Counted from the stretch's first letter, positions 1 to 7,290 are shown. The stretch is DNA of 29,691 nucleotides from RGIG3102 sp964507095 (GCA_964507095.1 CAZDOS010000019.1:1-29691); one strand, 5' to 3'. Notes: generated by a model not told the origin, from the letters alone. Numbers and translations are program-made.

Positions 1-14
1 ATCGGCATAAGATT

Positions 15-55
15 AGGAGCTGTAGAAAAACTCGCGTTTTTTTACAGCTCCTTTT
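15..55 (+). terminator. Rho-independent terminator of a gene upstream of the window
   Basis: A 10-bp inverted repeat (15-24 with 43-52) is extended inward by an A run pairing with a T run, and is followed by a short T tract. It most likely ends a plus-strand gene lying before the window; no coding sequence is visible in 1-176. Confidence 0.75.
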
Positions 56-106
56 AGCATGCTAAAACAGTCAGGAAGAGTCCCGACAGGGGCATCGTTT
101 TCCGTA

Positions 107-135
107 TGTACAAAAAAGCCGGCTTGAGATAAAAT
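107..135 (+). promoter_or_regulatory. Possible sigma-A promoter for the phosphatase gene
   Basis: TGTACA (107-112), a 17-nt spacer and TAAAAT (130-135) lie upstream of the GTG start at 177. Each box matches the consensus at four or five positions, so this is plausible but not strong. Confidence 0.4.
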
Positions 136-176
136 ATGTAAAAAGGAAACAGAGCAGAAAAACAGAGGTAATCAAA

Positions 177-773
177 GTGATATATATCGTAAGACACGGA
201 CAGACAGCGCTCAATAAATCAAGGGCTCTTCAGGGCAGGAGCGACAATCCGCTCAACGACGCCGGAAGACAGCAGGCAAGAGAGGCCGGAGAATGGATCA
301 AAGAAAGGGGCATCACCTTTGACAGGGTCTATTCCAGCCCGCTCGTCAGGGCAGTTGAGACGGCAGCCCTTGTGTCCGGCTTTGACGATAAGGATATAGT
401 AAGGGACGAGAGGCTCATAGAGATGGATTACGGTCCGTATGAGGGAGCTGATCTCAGAGATCCGTCACCTGAACTGAAGGAATTCTTCAGTGATTTTGTG
501 CACAATCCCGCTCCCCGGGGAATGGAATCCCTGCAGAGCGTAGTCGACAGACAGGCAGATTTCTTCACATGGCTTGAGGGGACCGACCTTTCTGAGAATA
601 TCCTGGTCTCAACGCATGCCATTGCCATGAAGGGCGCACTTGAGTTCCTTACTCCTGAGTCCAAGGGAAGCTACTGGAAAAAGTTCATCGGAAACTGTGC
701 CATCTATGTGACCGATTATCTAGACGGAAAATTCAGCGTCCCGTACGAGATCGAGATAGGCAAGGAAGAATAG
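177..773 (+). CDS. Histidine phosphatase family protein (phosphoglycerate mutase-like)
   Basis: The 198-residue protein has the family signature RHGQT at residues 6-10, with His7 as the expected phospho-acceptor, and the other usual active-site residues: Arg58 in SSPLVRA, Glu82 after the second strand, and His147 in STHA. Such enzymes remove or move phosphate on small molecules in the cytosol through a phosphohistidine intermediate; the substrate cannot be told from sequence. Length is typical of cobalamin phosphatase/GpmB-like members. The start is GTG with an AGAGG ribosome binding site 8 nt upstream. The next gene begins 3 nt after the stop, so the two are probably co-transcribed. Confidence 0.9.
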   Translation: MIYIVRHGQTALNKSRALQGRSDNPLNDAGRQQAREAGEWIKERGITFDRVYSSPLVRAVETAALVSGFDDKDIVRDERLIEMDYGPYEGADLRDPSPELKEFFSDFVHNPAPRGMESLQSVVDRQADFFTWLEGTDLSENILVSTHAIAMKGALEFLTPESKGSYWKKFIGNCAIYVTDYLDGKFSVPYEIEIGKEE

Positions 774-776
774 TCC

Positions 777-1334
777 ATGCCGGAATTATTAGCGAATCTC
801 GTGCTTCTTGCCATGGAGGCGAGAGGCCTGTACATATCCATATCCCGGAGAAAATGGGACATATTCATCTATTACACCCAGATATCGAACATAGTTGCAA
901 CCATAGCAACGGTGTTGCTGCTGGTCTTCGGCGGAGTTCCCGCAGTGACCGTTATCCGCTATCTGGGAGCCGTAATGCTGCTAATGACCGCGGGTGTCAC
1001 AGTATTCGTGCTGATACCTCTGGGAGGAGATCCGAAAAGCCTTCTGCTTAAAGGAAACGGAATCTATCACCACACTCTGTGCCCGATACTGTATCTGGTG
1101 CTTTATATCTTTACCGAGAGCCATCCGGGATCGGCGGCAGCACTGCTGCCGATAGCCGTCACCATGATATACGGCTTCATAATGCTGTATCTCAATTATA
1201 TCGGGAAGGTGGACGGACCGTATCCGTTCTTCAGGGTGAGGAACCAGTCGGTCAAGGCTACGGTGATATGGTTCCTCGTGCTTCTTGCCGTAATATGCAT
1301 CCTTTCATACGGTCTTATCTATATAGCAAAATAA
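777..1334 (+). CDS. Integral membrane protein, Pr6Pr / FAR-17a-AIG1-like
   Basis: This 185-residue protein has about five hydrophobic helices (roughly residues 20-50 weakly, 39-57, 61-79, 98-117, 122-143, 160-182). The early aromatic segment YYTQISNI followed by helices and a HHT..P motif near residue 98 recalls the Pr6Pr/FAR-17a-AIG1-like membrane family (YFTxxSN and a conserved His-Pro region), but I place it there only tentatively. No catalytic function can be assigned. It follows the phosphatase by 3 nt, with a GGAAG site inside the end of that gene, and a terminator follows 13 nt later, so it closes a two-gene operon. Confidence 0.75.
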   Translation: MPELLANLVLLAMEARGLYISISRRKWDIFIYYTQISNIVATIATVLLLVFGGVPAVTVIRYLGAVMLLMTAGVTVFVLIPLGGDPKSLLLKGNGIYHHTLCPILYLVLYIFTESHPGSAAALLPIAVTMIYGFIMLYLNYIGKVDGPYPFFRVRNQSVKATVIWFLVLLAVICILSYGLIYIAK

Positions 1335-1347
1335 AACATACTTTTCT

Positions 1348-1370
1348 AAAGCCGGGTCATCCCGGCTTTT
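1348..1370 (+). terminator. Rho-independent terminator
   Basis: A 9-bp stem (1348-1356 with 1361-1369), rich in GC, with a 4-nt loop and T run lies just after the membrane protein gene. Confidence 0.85.
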
Positions 1371-1386
1371 AGCATGCCCGCCGTTA

Positions 1387-1415
1387 TTGAGAATGAAATA
1401 GCCTTGTGTTAAACT
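1387..1415 (+). promoter_or_regulatory. Sigma-A type promoter for the HD-WYL-RtcB gene run
   Basis: TTGAGA (1387-1392), 17-nt spacer, TAAACT (1410-1415). It lies between the preceding terminator and the HD gene, the only obvious place for the start of this transcription unit. Confidence 0.5.
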
Positions 1416-1443
1416 GAAAACAGAAAAACGGGGAGAAAAGCAT

Positions 1444-2007
1444 ATGAAGCCCAGAGAATATCTTGAAATACTGCATGTAGCCGAAAGGCTGAAGGACACC
1501 ACAAGACACTGCACCACTTCAAAGGGAAGACCGGAGAGCGTTGCGGAGCACTCGTGGCGCGTTGCTCTCATGGCCATGATGCTCAAGGATGAGTTCGTCG
1601 GTCTTGATACGGACAGATTAGTGAAGATGTGTCTCATCCATGACCTGGGTGAATGCTTTACGGGAGACATCCCGACTTTCATCAAGACGGATGATGATAG
1701 AAAACGGGAGGACATACTGCTGTCACAGTGGGTGGACACGTTCCCTGACGGCTTGAGAGACGAGATGAAGGATCTGTTCAGCGAGATGGAAGCTGGGCAT
1801 ACACTTGAGGCCAGGGTATACAAGGCACTTGACAAGCTGGAAGCGGTGATACAGCACAACGAATCTCCTATCAGTACCTGGGAGCCTCATGAGTACGAGC
1901 TTAACAAGACCTACGCCTTTGACAGGGTCGCCTTTTCAGAATGGCTCACGGCCCTGAGGGAAGAGATACTGAAGGATACGCTTGAAAAGATAGAGAAAGG
2001 TGAGTAG
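1444..2007 (+). CDS. HD domain phosphohydrolase, YfbR/HDDC2-like (5'-deoxynucleotidase type)
   Basis: The 187-residue protein carries the HD-domain metal ligands in the usual order: His36 in AEHSWR, His66-Asp67 in IHDLGE, and Asp130 in ALDKLE. The spacing and the residues around them match the small YfbR/HDDC2 group, whose characterised members dephosphorylate deoxynucleoside monophosphates using a divalent metal. Arg21 lies where YfbR has a substrate-binding arginine; the exact substrate is inferred, not shown. A GGGGAGA site precedes the ATG by about 7 nt. It is the first gene after the promoter at 1387 and is followed after 2 nt by a membrane protein gene. Confidence 0.88.
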   Translation: MKPREYLEILHVAERLKDTTRHCTTSKGRPESVAEHSWRVALMAMMLKDEFVGLDTDRLVKMCLIHDLGECFTGDIPTFIKTDDDRKREDILLSQWVDTFPDGLRDEMKDLFSEMEAGHTLEARVYKALDKLEAVIQHNESPISTWEPHEYELNKTYAFDRVAFSEWLTALREEILKDTLEKIEKGE

Positions 2008-2009
2008 GA

Positions 2010-2417
2010 ATGTATTTCAGAAGTAACAGGGAACGAGCTTTGGGCTCCATACGGCTCATAGTGTTTCAATTCCTGCTGTTGAGATTGCCGTTCTTCAACA
2101 TGATGAAGGACTGGAACTTGGTGATGTTCATCGTATCTCTCTCGGCAGCGATATTGTCTGCTGTGTTCGGCAAGGGACTGCTCGCAAACTTCGCTTGGCT
2201 TGGCTACTTTTGTGGATATCTTGCAGGCAGAGTGTTTGAGAAGAAGAGCCTGGATCCGGGCGGCGGTACGCTGAGCAACAGCTGGATCATATGGACATTT
2301 GTGTTGCTGGTCTTCCTGGTGCTGGGGATCGTAGCTGAGATACTGGCAAAAAACAAGGACAGAAAATCACATCCTCAGAAAGAGGAACGGCATACATTGA
2401 GTGACACGGGAGAATGA
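2010..2417 (+). CDS. Small hypothetical membrane protein
   Basis: I do not recognise this 135-residue protein. It shows about three hydrophobic segments (roughly residues 13-29, 36-53 with a continuation to 72, and 92-112), a basic N-terminus and a charged, likely cytosolic C-terminal tail of about 22 residues. The ATG is 2 nt after the HD gene stop, with an AAAGGTGAG site upstream, and the gene overlaps the annotated start of the WYL regulator by 17 nt. Tight packing on both sides argues that it is a real operon member. Its role next to WYL regulators is unknown; a membrane partner or signal input would be a guess. Confidence 0.72.
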   Translation: MYFRSNRERALGSIRLIVFQFLLLRLPFFNMMKDWNLVMFIVSLSAAILSAVFGKGLLANFAWLGYFCGYLAGRVFEKKSLDPGGGTLSNSWIIWTFVLLVFLVLGIVAEILAKNKDRKSHPQKEERHTLSDTGE

Positions 2418-3669
2418 AGTGGCATACAGTGAGCTTATAAAGAATTTCGAAAAGATAAGAAGCTACATGAGAGACTTCTATATCCGAGGCTTCAAGTCCA
2501 GGGAGGAGTTTTCTCAGAAGAGCCTGAGAAGCTATGATGACGAGAAGAGAAGGATAGAGTCATGGCTCTCCGACTACATGGGCTTCAGGAATTCAAGGGA
2601 CGGCAAGGTCGTCTTTATTTCCGTTGACTCAAGGCTCTCAAGGCATAACCCTCTTTACAAGGCGTGGAAGGCTAAAAGCTTCACTGACGGGGACATCTCT
2701 CTGCATTTCATGCTGATGAGCATACTGTCCTCCGGAAAGGCATACACCATATCGCAGCTGAGCGATGAGATGGACCGGATCGGCTCATCTTTCGAGGAAA
2801 GAAGGATATATGACGAGTCAACAGTCAGAAAAAAGCTCAATGAATACGAGAAGTTGGGACTAATCAAAAGGGGTAAGGACGGCAAGAGCATCACATATGC
2901 TCTCGGAGATGTCACTGAAGACGTGTCTGCCGACGCGCTCGAATTCTTCTCGGAGACAGCTCCGTGCGGAGTCATCGGGTCGTATCTTCTGGATAAGGCA
3001 CAGGAACATGAGGACTATTTCCTGTTCAAGCACCATTATATCTCCCATAGCCTTGACTCCCGGATACTCTCCGAACTGCTGGATGCCATGCATAAAGGGA
3101 CTTCCGTGGAGCTGGACATCCTTGGACAGAAGAGCGGAAAGAACATAAAGGCAAGGGGATTGCCTCTGAAGATATACATCAGCGTGGAGACTGGAAGGCA
3201 GTATGTCCTCCTGTATTCCTCATACAAGAACAGGCTGTATACCCACAGGATCGACGGCATACTTAAGGTCAGCCTTTCGGATGAACGGGTCGATCCGGCT
3301 AAGGCACAGAGGGCGTATCTGAAGCTGAAGGACAGCATCTGGGGCGTCTCCACGGGAAGAGGCTTCGGACGGACGGAACATGTGGAATTCACCGTTCACT
3401 ATACACAGGATGAGAAATACATACTCAACAGACTGAACAGAGAAAAGAGAGGCGGTACCGTCACAGTCATTGACGAGGGCAGCGCAAGATTTTCGATAGA
3501 TGTACTTGACAGCCAGGAGATGATCCCGTGGATGAGGAGCTTCTTCTGCAGGCTGTCTGATGTCAGCTTTTCGAACAGGGAGGTAGAAAACAGGTTTTTC
3601 GCGGACTTTAATGCCATGCGGGACATGTACCTTGACGGAGAGGAGGCGGGTGCAGATGATGTTCAGTGA
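2401..3669 (+). CDS. WYL domain-containing transcriptional regulator (first of a pair)
   Basis: The 422-residue protein has a winged-helix-like segment at about residues 99-168 (helical stretch, then a basic turn KRGKDGKS), a WYL domain at about 233-292 and a WCX-like C-terminal extension at about 326-400. WYL proteins are mostly DNA-binding regulators that sense ligands, some of them nucleic acid or nucleotide related. The N-terminal 95 residues are not assigned. Two starts are possible: GTG 2401, overlapping the previous gene by 17 nt, and GTG 2419, which has a better placed GGGAGA site at 2408-2413; the shorter form (416 residues) is quite possible. The second WYL gene starts before this one ends. 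Confidence 0.85.
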   Translation: MTRENEVAYSELIKNFEKIRSYMRDFYIRGFKSREEFSQKSLRSYDDEKRRIESWLSDYMGFRNSRDGKVVFISVDSRLSRHNPLYKAWKAKSFTDGDISLHFMLMSILSSGKAYTISQLSDEMDRIGSSFEERRIYDESTVRKKLNEYEKLGLIKRGKDGKSITYALGDVTEDVSADALEFFSETAPCGVIGSYLLDKAQEHEDYFLFKHHYISHSLDSRILSELLDAMHKGTSVELDILGQKSGKNIKARGLPLKIYISVETGRQYVLLYSSYKNRLYTHRIDGILKVSLSDERVDPAKAQRAYLKLKDSIWGVSTGRGFGRTEHVEFTVHYTQDEKYILNRLNREKRGGTVTVIDEGSARFSIDVLDSQEMIPWMRSFFCRLSDVSFSNREVENRFFADFNAMRDMYLDGEEAGADDVQ

Positions 3670-4570
3670 GATATACGGAGCATATTACAAGGCAGTATCC
3701 GCCATTCTGAAACGGGCTTCGAAAGATCCGGTCAACGCTAAGGACATACGAAGGATCGCAGGGGAGAATGCCTTCCTTGAGAGCCGGGTGTACATCTATG
3801 ACGCCATAAAGGATGGCAGGTGGCAACTGCTTTCTAAGGACGGCAGGACGCCTCTGAAGGTCCCTGACAGGCTGCCTCTGACGACGCTTGAAAAGCGCTG
3901 GCTCAAGGCAATATCCCTTGATCCCAGGATAGCGCTGTTTGATCTCGACACTTTACGGCTGGGAGATGTAGAGCCATTGTTCTATCCGGAGGATTTCGTG
4001 GTCTTTGACAGATACCGGGACGGAGATGACTATTCCGATCCGGAATACACAGAAAGATTCAGGACTATTCTCTCGGCAATCAAGGACGGCAGCTGGCTCA
4101 AGGTCAGAATGCGCACCAAGAGGGACAAGACCGTAACATATACGGTAAAGCCTCAGCTGCTTGAATACAGCGAGAAGGACGACAAGTTCAGGCTGTACGT
4201 GACAGGCGCAAGGAACGTGTCGTTGATCAACCTTGGAAGGATCATATCGATAGATAAGGCGGAACCGAAAGAAGAGGCCGATAACGGTCCTTTTGAGTTC
4301 AGGATAAGATACAGGGAACTGATCCTTGAGGTCAGCAATGAGAGAAACAGCCGGGAAAGGGTGCTCAACAGTTTTGCAACCTTCGAAAAGGAGGCGGAAA
4401 AGCTTCCTGACGGAAAACTGAGGATAAAGCTTAAATACCCTAAGGATGATGAGACCGAGATACTCATAAGGATCCTCTCATACGGTCCTACAGTCAGAGT
4501 GACAGGTCCCGACAGCTTCATCCGGCTTATAAAGGAGAGGCTCGAAAGACAGAGAAAACTGTTCGGGTAA
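3656..4570 (+). CDS. WYL domain-containing protein (second of a pair)
   Basis: The 304-residue protein has a WYL domain at about residues 145-202 and a C-terminal WCX-like region at about 210-304. Its N-terminal 60 residues are mostly helical and could hold a degenerate winged helix, but no clear DNA-binding motif is seen. I chose ATG 3656 because AGGAGG lies 9 nt upstream at 3641-3646; an ATG at 3611 in the same frame lacks a site. It overlaps the first WYL gene by 14 nt, so the two are translationally linked. Adjacent WYL genes are known to work as heterodimers in PafB/PafC; by analogy this pair may act together, possibly on rtcB downstream. Confidence 0.85.
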   Translation: MMFSEIYGAYYKAVSAILKRASKDPVNAKDIRRIAGENAFLESRVYIYDAIKDGRWQLLSKDGRTPLKVPDRLPLTTLEKRWLKAISLDPRIALFDLDTLRLGDVEPLFYPEDFVVFDRYRDGDDYSDPEYTERFRTILSAIKDGSWLKVRMRTKRDKTVTYTVKPQLLEYSEKDDKFRLYVTGARNVSLINLGRIISIDKAEPKEEADNGPFEFRIRYRELILEVSNERNSRERVLNSFATFEKEAEKLPDGKLRIKLKYPKDDETEILIRILSYGPTVRVTGPDSFIRLIKERLERQRKLFG

Positions 4571-4572
4571 GA

Positions 4573-4602
4573 TATCTTCGCACCTTTTTTTCCGTGAAGA
4601 TA
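4573..4602 (+). other. Hairpin in the WYL-rtcB intergenic region
   Basis: TATCTTC plus CAC (4573-4583, one bulged G) can pair with GTGAAGATA (4594-4602), leaving a T-rich loop. The T run is in the loop and not after the stem, so it is not a standard terminator. It lies in the 86-nt gap before rtcB and could affect its expression. Confidence 0.35.
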
Positions 4603-4656
4603 CGGTTTACCTTTGGGTATACTGAAGGCGGAAAACAAAGAAAGGTAAAGGATACC

Positions 4657-5859
4657 ATGATAGAGATCAAAGGAAGATTCAATACAGCTATAGTCTATAC
4701 GGATGAGCTGGAGGATAAGGCACGGGATCAGATAAGACTTGTTTGTGATACCGAGGCCTTCAAGGACAACAAGATAAGGATAATGCCTGATGTTCATGCA
4801 GGCATGGGCTGCACTATAGGCACGACAATGACCATTACGGACAAGATAGTTCCGGGAATGGTCGGAGTCGACATCGGCTGCGGCATGGAGACCGTAAAGA
4901 TCGCCGAGAAGGAGATGGATTTCCGGCATCTGGACAGGATCATAAGGAAGAACATACCTTCAGGAAGGGATATAAGGAAGAAAGCTCACAGATATGCTGA
5001 TGAGATAGACCTTTCAGAGCTCAGGTGCGCAGAGCATGTCAACCTCGAGAGGGCAAAGAAGAGCATCGGCACGCTCGGAGGAGGAAACCATTTCATAGAG
5101 GTGGACGAGAACGATGAGGGCGATAAGTTCATCGTGGTCCATTCAGGATCAAGACATCTCGGCGTGGAGGTCGCAGACTATTATCAGAAACAGGGTTATC
5201 TCGCTCTCATGGGAGCTGCCGACCATCAGATAAAGGAACTCATTGAGACACTGAAGGCCGATGGAAGGTACAGGGAGATCGAGAAGGAGATAAAGAAGGC
5301 AAAGGCAGGTCTTGACATAGGGATATCCAAGGATCTCGCATATGTGGAAGGAAAGCTTTTTGACGACTATATCCATGACATGAAGATCGTCCAGCAGTTT
5401 GCCGTCCTTAACAGGAAGGCGATGATAGATACGATCCTTGTCGGGATGAGATGTACTGTCGAAGATGAATTCACGACCATCCATAACTACATTGATACTG
5501 ATTCAATGATCCTCCGCAAGGGCTCTGTATCAGCAAGAAAGGGAGAAAAGCTCCTCATTCCAATGAACATGAGAGACGGAAGCCTCATATGCATTGGAAA
5601 GGGAAATGAGGACTGGAACTGCTCCGCTCCTCATGGAGCCGGAAGGCTTATGAGCAGAAAACGGGCATTTGACAGCCTTTCCATGGATGATTACGAGTCA
5701 CGGATGAACGGCATATTCACGACAAGCGTGTCCAGAAAGACGCTCGATGAGGCTCCAATGGCTTACAAGAGCATGCAGAGCATCATAAACAACATCGGAC
5801 CTACCGCCGAGATTGTCGAGATAATAAGACCTGTTTACAATTTCAAGGCCCGGGAGTAA
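4657..5859 (+). CDS. rtcB: RtcB family RNA ligase (RNA 3'-phosphate/5'-OH ligase)
   Basis: The 400-residue protein, close in size to E. coli RtcB, has all main family motifs: PDVHAGMG at 45-51, GVDIGCGM at 70-77 (metal ligands Asp72, Cys75), GGGNHF with His145, VVHSGSR with His162, His276, and APHGAGR with His326, the residue that becomes guanylylated. RtcB joins RNA 2',3'-cyclic phosphate or 3'-phosphate ends to 5'-OH ends with GTP and Mn2+, repairing cut tRNA or rRNA. ATG 4657 fits the family N-terminus and has AAAGG sites at 4641-4645 and 4648-4652; GTG 4594 has no site and adds 21 unrelated residues. No archease gene is seen. It follows the two WYL genes and is followed by a terminator. 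Confidence 0.95.
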   Translation: MIEIKGRFNTAIVYTDELEDKARDQIRLVCDTEAFKDNKIRIMPDVHAGMGCTIGTTMTITDKIVPGMVGVDIGCGMETVKIAEKEMDFRHLDRIIRKNIPSGRDIRKKAHRYADEIDLSELRCAEHVNLERAKKSIGTLGGGNHFIEVDENDEGDKFIVVHSGSRHLGVEVADYYQKQGYLALMGAADHQIKELIETLKADGRYREIEKEIKKAKAGLDIGISKDLAYVEGKLFDDYIHDMKIVQQFAVLNRKAMIDTILVGMRCTVEDEFTTIHNYIDTDSMILRKGSVSARKGEKLLIPMNMRDGSLICIGKGNEDWNCSAPHGAGRLMSRKRAFDSLSMDDYESRMNGIFTTSVSRKTLDEAPMAYKSMQSIINNIGPTAEIVEIIRPVYNFKARE

Positions 5860-5910
5860 TACTAACGGAGAGATATTGCTTAAATCCATGATAATAAGCA
5901 AGTGAGACAT

Positions 5911-5936
5911 CTGTTAAGATATTTAGCTTTACACAG
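5911..5936. other. Imperfect palindrome resembling the operator at 22542
   Basis: The stretch TATTTAGCTTTACA (in 5920-5933) differs by one base from TATTTAACTTTACA at 22551-22564, and is flanked by CTGT and ACAG. It lies downstream of rtcB with no start nearby, so a regulatory role is uncertain. Confidence 0.25.
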
Positions 5937-5972
5937 ATAAAACCGTTGAAATTCAACGGTTTTATTCTTCTT
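5937..5972 (+). terminator. Rho-independent terminator after rtcB
   Basis: Inverted repeat 5939-5949 with 5953-5963 (CCGTTGA / TCAACGG core), short loop, A run before and TTTTATTCTTCTTT after. It ends the HD-WYL-RtcB unit. Confidence 0.85.
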
Positions 5973-6017
5973 TACAAGCAGTGTTTATTCCAAACAAAAA
6001 ACAGAGGACAAAGCGGA

Positions 6018-6046
6018 TTGAAGAAAAGAGACATGTGGGATATAAT
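6018..6046 (+). promoter_or_regulatory. Strong sigma-A type promoter
   Basis: TTGAAG (6018-6023), 17-nt spacer, perfect TATAAT (6041-6046), 29 nt before the ATG of the C_GCAxxG_C_C gene. Confidence 0.8.
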
Positions 6047-6075
6047 CTAGGCAACACACATTAAGGAGACTTCTT

Positions 6076-6477
6076 ATGGTCGAAGCAGTAAAAAAGGATT
6101 TTACCGAGAGGGATCTAAATTATTCCGAAAGCACTTTGGACGGAGCAAATGAAAGCCTGGGACTAGGTCTGAGTGAAGATGAGATCAGGCTTGTCGGCGG
6201 TTTTGGAGCCGGACTGGGGTGCGGAAGGCTGTGCGGAGCGTTGGCTGCTTCCATCGCCGTCATCAGTAAGCTCATGATAAAGGACAGGGCACATGCAACA
6301 CCCGGATTAAAGGAAGCCTGTGCTGGATATGTTAAGCTGTTCGAGAACGAATTCGGAGGCACCGAGTGCGACGATCTGAAGGCAAGACTTGTTCCTCCGG
6401 GACAGCGATGTGTCAATATCATCTCACGAAATGCTCAGATGCTTGAAGAGTATCTGGATACTCTTGATAGGAAATGA
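6076..6477 (+). CDS. C_GCAxxG_C_C family protein (putative redox protein)
   Basis: The 133-residue protein matches the C_GCAxxG_C_C family in layout: helix with a GGFGAGLG segment, a GRLCGAL motif at about residues 50-56, then Cys in TECDDL and Cys in GQRCVN. In this family the cysteines are thought to bind a cofactor or do redox chemistry, often near reductive enzymes; the function is not settled. The usual first cysteine (NCAE/NCSQ) is replaced: the matching place reads LNYSES, and the glycine after GCA is alanine, so this copy may be altered in cofactor binding. AAGGAG lies 7 nt before the ATG, and a strong promoter precedes it. Confidence 0.8.
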   Translation: MVEAVKKDFTERDLNYSESTLDGANESLGLGLSEDEIRLVGGFGAGLGCGRLCGALAASIAVISKLMIKDRAHATPGLKEACAGYVKLFENEFGGTECDDLKARLVPPGQRCVNIISRNAQMLEEYLDTLDRK

Positions 6478-6486
6478 TAATCAGAA

Positions 6487-6523
6487 AAACTCTTTGCCGG
6501 AACTTACTTTGAAGGCAGAGTTT
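6487..6523. other. Hairpin after the C_GCAxxG_C_C gene
   Basis: AAACTC and TGCC (6487-6498, two unpaired T) pair with GGCA and GAGTTT (6514-6523). An A-rich stretch follows on the plus strand, so it is at best a weak terminator, and readthrough into the acetyltransferase leader is possible. Confidence 0.35.
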
Positions 6524-6548
6524 AAATAAAAAAACAGGAGAGTGCTTT

Positions 6549-6584
6549 TTGATCAAGTACGACACACTGGAGATTGCTGCGTAA
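6549..6584 (+). CDS. Possible 11-codon leader peptide
   Basis: A TTG codon at 6549 stands 8 nt after an AGGAG site (6536-6540) and opens an 11-codon frame ending with TAA at 6582-6584. The stop is 1 nt before a long hairpin that precedes the acetyltransferase start. This is the layout of leader peptides that control translation or termination, but a TTG start and the short length make it unproven. A GTG at 6542 opens another frame that runs into the acetyltransferase start, but it is only 1 nt from the AGGAG. Confidence 0.25.
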   Translation: MIKYDTLEIAA

Positions 6585-6585
6585 C

Positions 6586-6619
6586 CGGGAGGTTTGCTGC
6601 AGTCGTCACAGACCTCCCG
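6586..6619 (+). promoter_or_regulatory. Stable hairpin in the acetyltransferase leader
   Basis: An 11-bp stem with one G-U pair (6586-6596 with 6609-6619) and a 12-nt loop lies 44 nt before the ATG at 6664. Its 3' arm holds CCTCC (6613-6617), which could also pair with the GGAGG of the ribosome binding site at 6652-6656. No T run follows, so it is not a simple terminator; alternate pairing affecting translation is an inference. Confidence 0.45.
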
Positions 6620-6663
6620 CTCATATGGGCAATTGACGTTGACAATTTTCAGGAGGCTAAACA

Positions 6664-7290
6664 ATGAAAGAAAACAATGTAAATATCCGTTTGGAAAAAA
6701 AGAGCGACTGGATAGAGACAGAAACTCTGGTGAGAGACAGCTTCTGGAACGTTTACCGTCCCGGCTGCCTTGAGCACTATTTGCTGCATATGCTGAGGAG
6801 CGATCCGGATTTCGTGCCGGAACTCGACCTGGTCATGGAAATGAACGGCAGGCTCATAGGCCAGATCGTCTTTGTGAGAGCAAAGATAGATACAGATGAG
6901 GGAAGGCAGATCCCGATACTTACCATGGGACCTGTATGCATAGCCAATGACCTCAAGAGGCAGGGCTACGGAAGACAGCTCGTAAACCATGCGCTCGGAA
7001 AGGCTGAAAAGCTTGGCTTCGGCGCCGTGTGCATAGAGGGCAATTACCGTTTCTACTCTAAATGCGGCTTCAGGCATGCGTCAGACTATGGACTGAGGTA
7101 TCACGGACTGCCGGAGGGAGCAGATGCTTCCTTTTTCCTGTGCAGGATACTGAAGGACGGTTATCTCGACGGAGTCACCGGAGAGTATTCAACTCCGCAG
7201 GGCTATTTTGTGGATGAGGGTCTGGCCGAGGAATTTGACAAAGAGTTCGAGCCAAGGGAGAAGCTGAAGCTGCCGGGGCAGCTTGTCTGA
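6664..7290 (+). CDS. GNAT family N-acetyltransferase (YhbS-like)
   Basis: The 208-residue protein has the GNAT fold pattern: an N-terminal strand IRLEKKSDW, a central strand with G.IVF, LTMGPVCIA at 86-94, and the acetyl-CoA pyrophosphate loop RQGYGRQL at 99-106 (Q/RxxGxG/A type), then FYSKCGF at 130-136. It transfers an acetyl group from acetyl-CoA to an unknown amine, acting in the cytosol. The C-terminal 60 residues (about 148-208) go beyond the minimal domain. The ATG has AGGAGG 7 nt upstream. A 186-nt leader with a possible short ORF and a strong hairpin separates it from the previous gene, and a terminator follows. Confidence 0.9.
   Translation: MKENNVNIRLEKKSDWIETETLVRDSFWNVYRPGCLEHYLLHMLRSDPDFVPELDLVMEMNGRLIGQIVFVRAKIDTDEGRQIPILTMGPVCIANDLKRQGYGRQLVNHALGKAEKLGFGAVCIEGNYRFYSKCGFRHASDYGLRYHGLPEGADASFFLCRILKDGYLDGVTGEYSTPQGYFVDEGLAEEFDKEFEPREKLKLPGQLV

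Noticed and set aside
4573..4602. Terminator between the second WYL gene and rtcB
   Set aside because: The T run is in the loop and not after the stem, so a standard terminator is unlikely.
4594..4656. Upstream GTG start for RtcB
   Set aside because: No ribosome site, and the extra 21 residues do not look like the family; ATG 4657 gives the normal N-terminus.
6478..6663. T-box or known riboswitch before the acetyltransferase
   Set aside because: No T-box sequence (AGGGTGGNACCGCG) or other class motif that I know is seen.
6419..6664. Minus-strand frame of 81 codons over the acetyltransferase leader
   Set aside because: No ribosome site for its start, and it covers a conserved-looking hairpin and the plus-strand ribosome site; it is probably chance.
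6542..6667. 42-codon GTG frame ending at the acetyltransferase start
   Set aside because: The AGGAG is only 1 nt before the GTG, too close for initiation, and the frame crosses the hairpin.
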